In this document: in pieces, positions 62,101-64,000 of the stretch | Position numbering within the stretch: the stretch's first letter is position 1 | Layout of the letters: each line of letters begins with the position of its first letter | Assembly (NCBI GenBank): GCA_964615935.1 | Contig: CAZTTG010000012.1 | Coordinates: 21,694-85,693, forward strand | DNA length: 64,000 bases | From: CAZTTG01 sp964615935 | GTDB taxonomy: Bacteria > Planctomycetota > UBA1135 > GCA-002686595 | Direction of reading: 5' to 3' | Made by a program: the position numbers and the translations under genes | Notes under the pieces: model-generated | The model's input: only the letters and a program-made list of their open reading frames with translations | The model's database searches: none | What the model was told of the DNA's origin: nothing

Positions 62101-62247
62101 GGCCACGCGGTTCAGGTAGGGTCCCGCGTACCAGCCGTTGTAGTCCCGGGCGGGGTCCTCCCCACCCCCGATGGCGACGGCGTTGCACGCGCCGGCGAGG
62201 AGCGCGATCAGGGCGGGGAAGGTCCAGCGGGCTCTCCGTGCGGTCAT
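59194..62247 (-). CDS. GH116-family glycosidase lipoprotein with inserted module
   Basis: A 1017-residue lipoprotein (LIALLAGAC) of the bile-acid beta-glucosidase/GH116 family. The N-terminal beta-sandwich starts AFPLGGIGAGMVCVEGTG. The catalytic (alpha/alpha)6 domain contains GRLWCWEG, GSCTHVWNYAQAICHLFPE, HNTYDIEYWGPDGHC (with the presumed nucleophile Glu), GTGCLSDGVLGFW and YECGHWYARAMSSYGLLQG. Between them (~residues 325-480) sits an extra beta-sandwich with GLVNSYWPCGDALTGTL and GHVNVDHIVMSGG, known from GH32-type enzymes. A CCAGGAGG ribosome site precedes the ATG. It likely cleaves beta-linked glucose or xylose from extracellular glycans. Confidence 0.9.
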   Translation of the reverse strand: MTARRARWTFPALIALLAGACNAVAIGGGEDPARDYNGWYAGPYLNRVAFPLGGIGAGMVCVEGTGALSHVSVRHEMEAFNEPLMFAALSVKGREGSRARLLEGPVPGWKVFGRPGTGNGAGRTSYGLPRFRDARFRARFPFATVELGDPDMPVEVELTAWSPFAPGQADLSSHPVAALEYTFTNTGREPVEAVFSYSSTNFMAAGGAGGDRVLPIDGGFVLHQRGTPEDPGREGSFAIFAESGEAIVDHCWFKGGWWDSLTLAWENIASGRMVDNPPVDARAPGATLFLPLEIEPGRSETVRLLMAWYVPGSGLRYGNDLACESGPAFGHGPSHGTASSQQEVTGFLGEGLVNSYWPCGDALTGTLVSPPFEVTGDTIRLLLGGGDQPGRACVDLVVDGEVVHTATGRNAEALVPVTWDVSELAGRQAVLRIVDEATGSWGHVNVDHIVMSGGEAGARGVVLADFEGPDFGDWVADGPPGCGNDCGELAGEDGPAHHVPWYAGRYPGMDELARSWREGCGEMRQQSAIFRDAFYDTSLPGEVVEAAAANLTILKSPTVMRQADGRLWCWEGCTDERGCCAGSCTHVWNYAQAICHLFPELERSLRWTEFHESQDASGHQTFRSCLPIRPVAHTFHAAADGQLGGIMKVHREWRVSGDTEWMRSIWPRVKKSLDYCIETWDPRHTGTLEEPHHNTYDIEYWGPDGHCTSFYLGALEAAIRMGRALGEDVALYTGLLDEGRQRLESELFNGEYFYQEIRTEGLDATFTPLDVSKNGAGYADIVAALNEQGPKYQYGTGCLSDGVLGFWIARMCGLGQIVDAGMVQRSLASIHRYNFKPDLSAHANPQRPSFACGGEGGLLLCTWPRGGRLSIPFVYSDEVWTGIEYQVASHLMIEGMVEEGLEIVRACRDRYDGRVRNPFNEYECGHWYARAMSSYGLLQGLTGVRYDAVERTLHVDSRVGNDFRSFLATETGFATVGMEDGRLSVDVQWGHIDIEKAVISGADVRLGDALRVILRNQ

Positions 62248-62340
62248 GGCTCGATCCTCCTGGGCGGCACGATATCAGGATGCGCGCGTCGGTGGGAGCG
62301 GATCTGATCCGCGATCCTCGGGGCGGGCTCCGGGATCGGC

Positions 62341-62346
62341 TAGATT
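62341..62346 (+). promoter_or_regulatory. Putative -10 (TAGATT) for the PLP enzyme gene
   Basis: TAGATT lies 39 bases before the ATG, which has a GGAGGT ribosome site. The -35 is unclear. It would give an ordinary leader of about 33 bases. Confidence 0.35.
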
Positions 62347-62385
62347 GATGCGCACCGACCCCGCCGATCCCCTGGAGGTACGCCG

Positions 62386-63540
62386 ATGCCCACCAGCTCC
62401 GAGCACATCCACACCCGACTGATACACGCCGGCGAGCCCGAACCCCGGATCGAGGGCGCGGTCAGCATGCCCATCTTCCAGTCGGCCATGTTCGAGTACG
62501 CCGGCGTGCGGGCCTACCACGACATCCCCTACATCCGGCTGAACAACACCCCCAACCACGAGGTGCTCCACGCCAAGCTGGCCGCGCTGGAGAACGCCGA
62601 GGCGGCGCTGGTGACCTCGAGCGGCATGGCGGCCATCTCCACGGCGCTGCTGGCCCTGCTCTCCAGCGGGGACCACATGCTGGCCCAGAGCTGTCTGTAC
62701 GGGGGGACGCACGACCTGGTCACCAAGGACCTGCCGGCGCTGGGGATCACCAGCGACTTCATCGACGGCGCCGATCCCGGCTCGTGGGAGGCTCGGCTGC
62801 GGCCCGAGACCCGGCTGGTTTACGTCGAGACCATCGCGAATCCGCTGATGGACGTGCCCGATCTGCGGGCGGTGGTGGAGTTCTGTCGGGAGCACGGGCT
62901 GGTGTCGCTGATCGACAACACCTTCGCCAGCCCGGTTAACTTCCGGCCCCCGGAGTGGGGGTTCGATCTGTCCCTGCACAGCGGGACGAAGTACTTGAAC
63001 GGGCACTCGGATCTCGTGGCCGGGGCCGTGGTGGGGCGGGCGGGGCTGGTGGAGCGGGTGACGCACAAGCTCAATCACCTGGGGGGCACGCTGGATCCCC
63101 ACGCCTGCTTCCTGCTGCACCGGGGCATGAAGACCCTGGGCGTGCGGGTCGAGTACCAGAACCGGAGCGCCTCGAAGGTGGCCTCCTTCCTGGAGGGTCA
63201 CGGGGGGGTCGCGGGTGTGCACTATCCGGGATTGGAGAGTCACCCGGGCCACGCCGTGGCGAAGGAGCTCTTCGAGGGCTTCGGAGGCATGCTGAGCTTC
63301 GAGCTCGCGGGCGGGGTCGAGGCGGCCGAGCGTTTCATGCGGCGCTGCCGCCTCCCGGTGATCGCCCCCAGCCTGGGCGGGGTGGAGAGCCTGCTGACGC
63401 GGCCTGCGACGACCTCGCACTCGGGGCTGAGCCCGGCCGAGCGCGAGCGCGCGGGGATCTCCGACGGGCTGGTGCGGGCATCCATCGGGATCGAGCACCC
63501 CGAGGACTTGATCGCCGACTTCGCGCAGGCGTTGGGGTGA
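62386..63540 (+). CDS. Trans-sulfuration PLP-dependent enzyme (cystathionine/methionine gamma-lyase type)
   Basis: A 384-residue Cys/Met-metabolism PLP enzyme. Motifs: RLIHAGEPEPRIEGAVSMPI, SSGMAAISTALLALL, the cofactor-stacking Tyr in QSCLYGGTHDL, LVYVETIANPLMDVPDL, LIDNTFASPVNFRP, and the Schiff-base Lys in HSGTKYLNGHSD. The C-terminal SLGGVESLLTRPATTSH holds the substrate carboxylate-binding Arg. The family includes cystathionine gamma-synthase, cystathionine gamma-lyase and methionine gamma-lyase, which cannot be separated here. It is divergent from GH116, and a clear GGAGGT ribosome site supports the start. Confidence 0.93.
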   Translation: MPTSSEHIHTRLIHAGEPEPRIEGAVSMPIFQSAMFEYAGVRAYHDIPYIRLNNTPNHEVLHAKLAALENAEAALVTSSGMAAISTALLALLSSGDHMLAQSCLYGGTHDLVTKDLPALGITSDFIDGADPGSWEARLRPETRLVYVETIANPLMDVPDLRAVVEFCREHGLVSLIDNTFASPVNFRPPEWGFDLSLHSGTKYLNGHSDLVAGAVVGRAGLVERVTHKLNHLGGTLDPHACFLLHRGMKTLGVRVEYQNRSASKVASFLEGHGGVAGVHYPGLESHPGHAVAKELFEGFGGMLSFELAGGVEAAERFMRRCRLPVIAPSLGGVESLLTRPATTSHSGLSPAERERAGISDGLVRASIGIEHPEDLIADFAQALG

Positions 63541-64000
63541 TGGGGGGGCGGACTCGGTGGGAGCCTCACGGGAGGCCCAGGGGGATCCTGCCCCCGATAC
63601 CGATTGCTGTGAGTGCAAGGCCGCGACCGACGCAACGGCAGACGTGAGCGGTCTACTCGGCATGCGCCCGCTTCGCGGGCGCGGCCTCGTCACCTCCTGG
63701 CGGGAGGCCCACGGGATTCCTGCCCCCACGAGCGATTCCTCCAGCCGTCAGGCACGGCCAACGCAACGACAGCCTCGGACGGTTATTACCGATTGTCTCG
63801 CCACATACTCGGTGCGCTTCGCGCACCTCGCGTGGCAAAACGGCGCAACTGTGCGCCGGCGCGGCAAGTGTGCCGCGCGTGCGGGTACCCGCCCAGGGCG
63901 AGGGCTCGTGCGGGGTGGCCTTGAGGCAGGTTTGCGCGCCGCCCACTGGCGGCGCCCGGCGCGTGTGCCTGGCATGACTGTCGACTTGAAGGTGAGAGTC
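63541..64000. repeat. Non-coding tandem repeat and hairpin array to window edge
   Basis: No gene is visible. Two imperfect copies of a ~130-base unit start at 63570 and 63702 (shared gggaggccca, cctgccccc, cgcaacg). Each copy is followed by TACTCGG, a perfect 7-bp stem with loop TTC (63665-63681 and 63811-63827), and CCTCG. More perfect hairpins follow: 63842-63857 (loop ACTG), 63859-63878 (8 bp, loop AGTG), the palindrome 63881-63892, and 63936-63955 (8 bp, loop CACT). The array runs off the window. Confidence 0.75.

Noticed and set aside
63541..64000. Integron attC array or CRISPR
   Set aside because: No RYYYAAC/GTTRRRY core-site pairs are present. The two repeats are imperfect, ~130 bases long and not separated by unique spacers of uniform size.

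Overview
The window is 64 kb of very GC-rich bacterial DNA (third codon positions almost all G/C) carrying about 40 intact protein genes and several decayed ones. I see no rRNA, tRNA, CRISPR array or transposase. The best guess for the host is an uncultured or little-studied Planctomycetota. The clues are many secreted FG-GAP and beta-helix proteins, a distinctive ~130-residue C-terminal domain (with a VINNKNG motif) shared by two unrelated secreted proteins, a lipoprotein GH116 glycosidase, an ECF sigma/anti-sigma/CHAT cluster, and long membrane-domain/spermidine-synthase/TPR fusions. This assignment rests on family knowledge, not on a marker gene search.

Layout. 1-4.6 kb: the end of a huge Gly-rich surface lipoprotein, then an amidohydrolase. 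4.7-7.6 kb: a DHH phosphoesterase, a metallophosphoesterase and CutA, followed by an SLC13 symporter reduced by internal deletion. 7.6-13.9 kb: a sulfatase-fold lipoprotein that has lost its active-site residues, two large multipass membrane proteins of GT-C type and a small secreted protein. 14.1-19.7 kb: a complete tripartite efflux operon (TolC, HlyD adaptor, MacB-type ATPase and permease). 19.7-25.3 kb: ComM/YifB, an FG-GAP protein, a lipoprotein N-acetylmuramoyl-alanine amidase and MurQ; the last two are consistent with peptidoglycan turnover. 25.5-36.6 kb: MscS, a HEAT-repeat protein, ComEC divergent from coaD-ridA, an AlgI/AlgX-like polysaccharide O-acetylation pair, and YchF.

36.6-46 kb is the accessory, scarred part. 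It holds remnants of two uroporphyrinogen-decarboxylase-family genes, beta-helix fragments, a partial copy of the ychF 3' end, two secreted proteins, the ECF sigma/anti-sigma/secreted CHAT-TPR operon, and a decayed NosD-like gene. 46-49.7 kb: a degenerate GGDEF protein, then a GntR(YtrA)-ABC transporter operon with a clear promoter and overlapping palindromic operator. 49.7-58.3 kb: an S8-type secreted protease, a membrane/spermidine-synthase/TPR fusion, and a large Ig-like lipoprotein. 58.3-63.5 kb: a ChaN-like lipoprotein, a GH116 lipoprotein, and a PLP trans-sulfuration enzyme.

The last 460 bases are non-coding and contain an imperfect tandem repeat plus a run of perfect GC hairpins that continues to the window edge. 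Most operons use ATGA or GTGA overlaps. Several single genes show a TAnnnT hexamer only 6-9 bases before the ATG and no ribosome binding site, which suggests leaderless transcripts.
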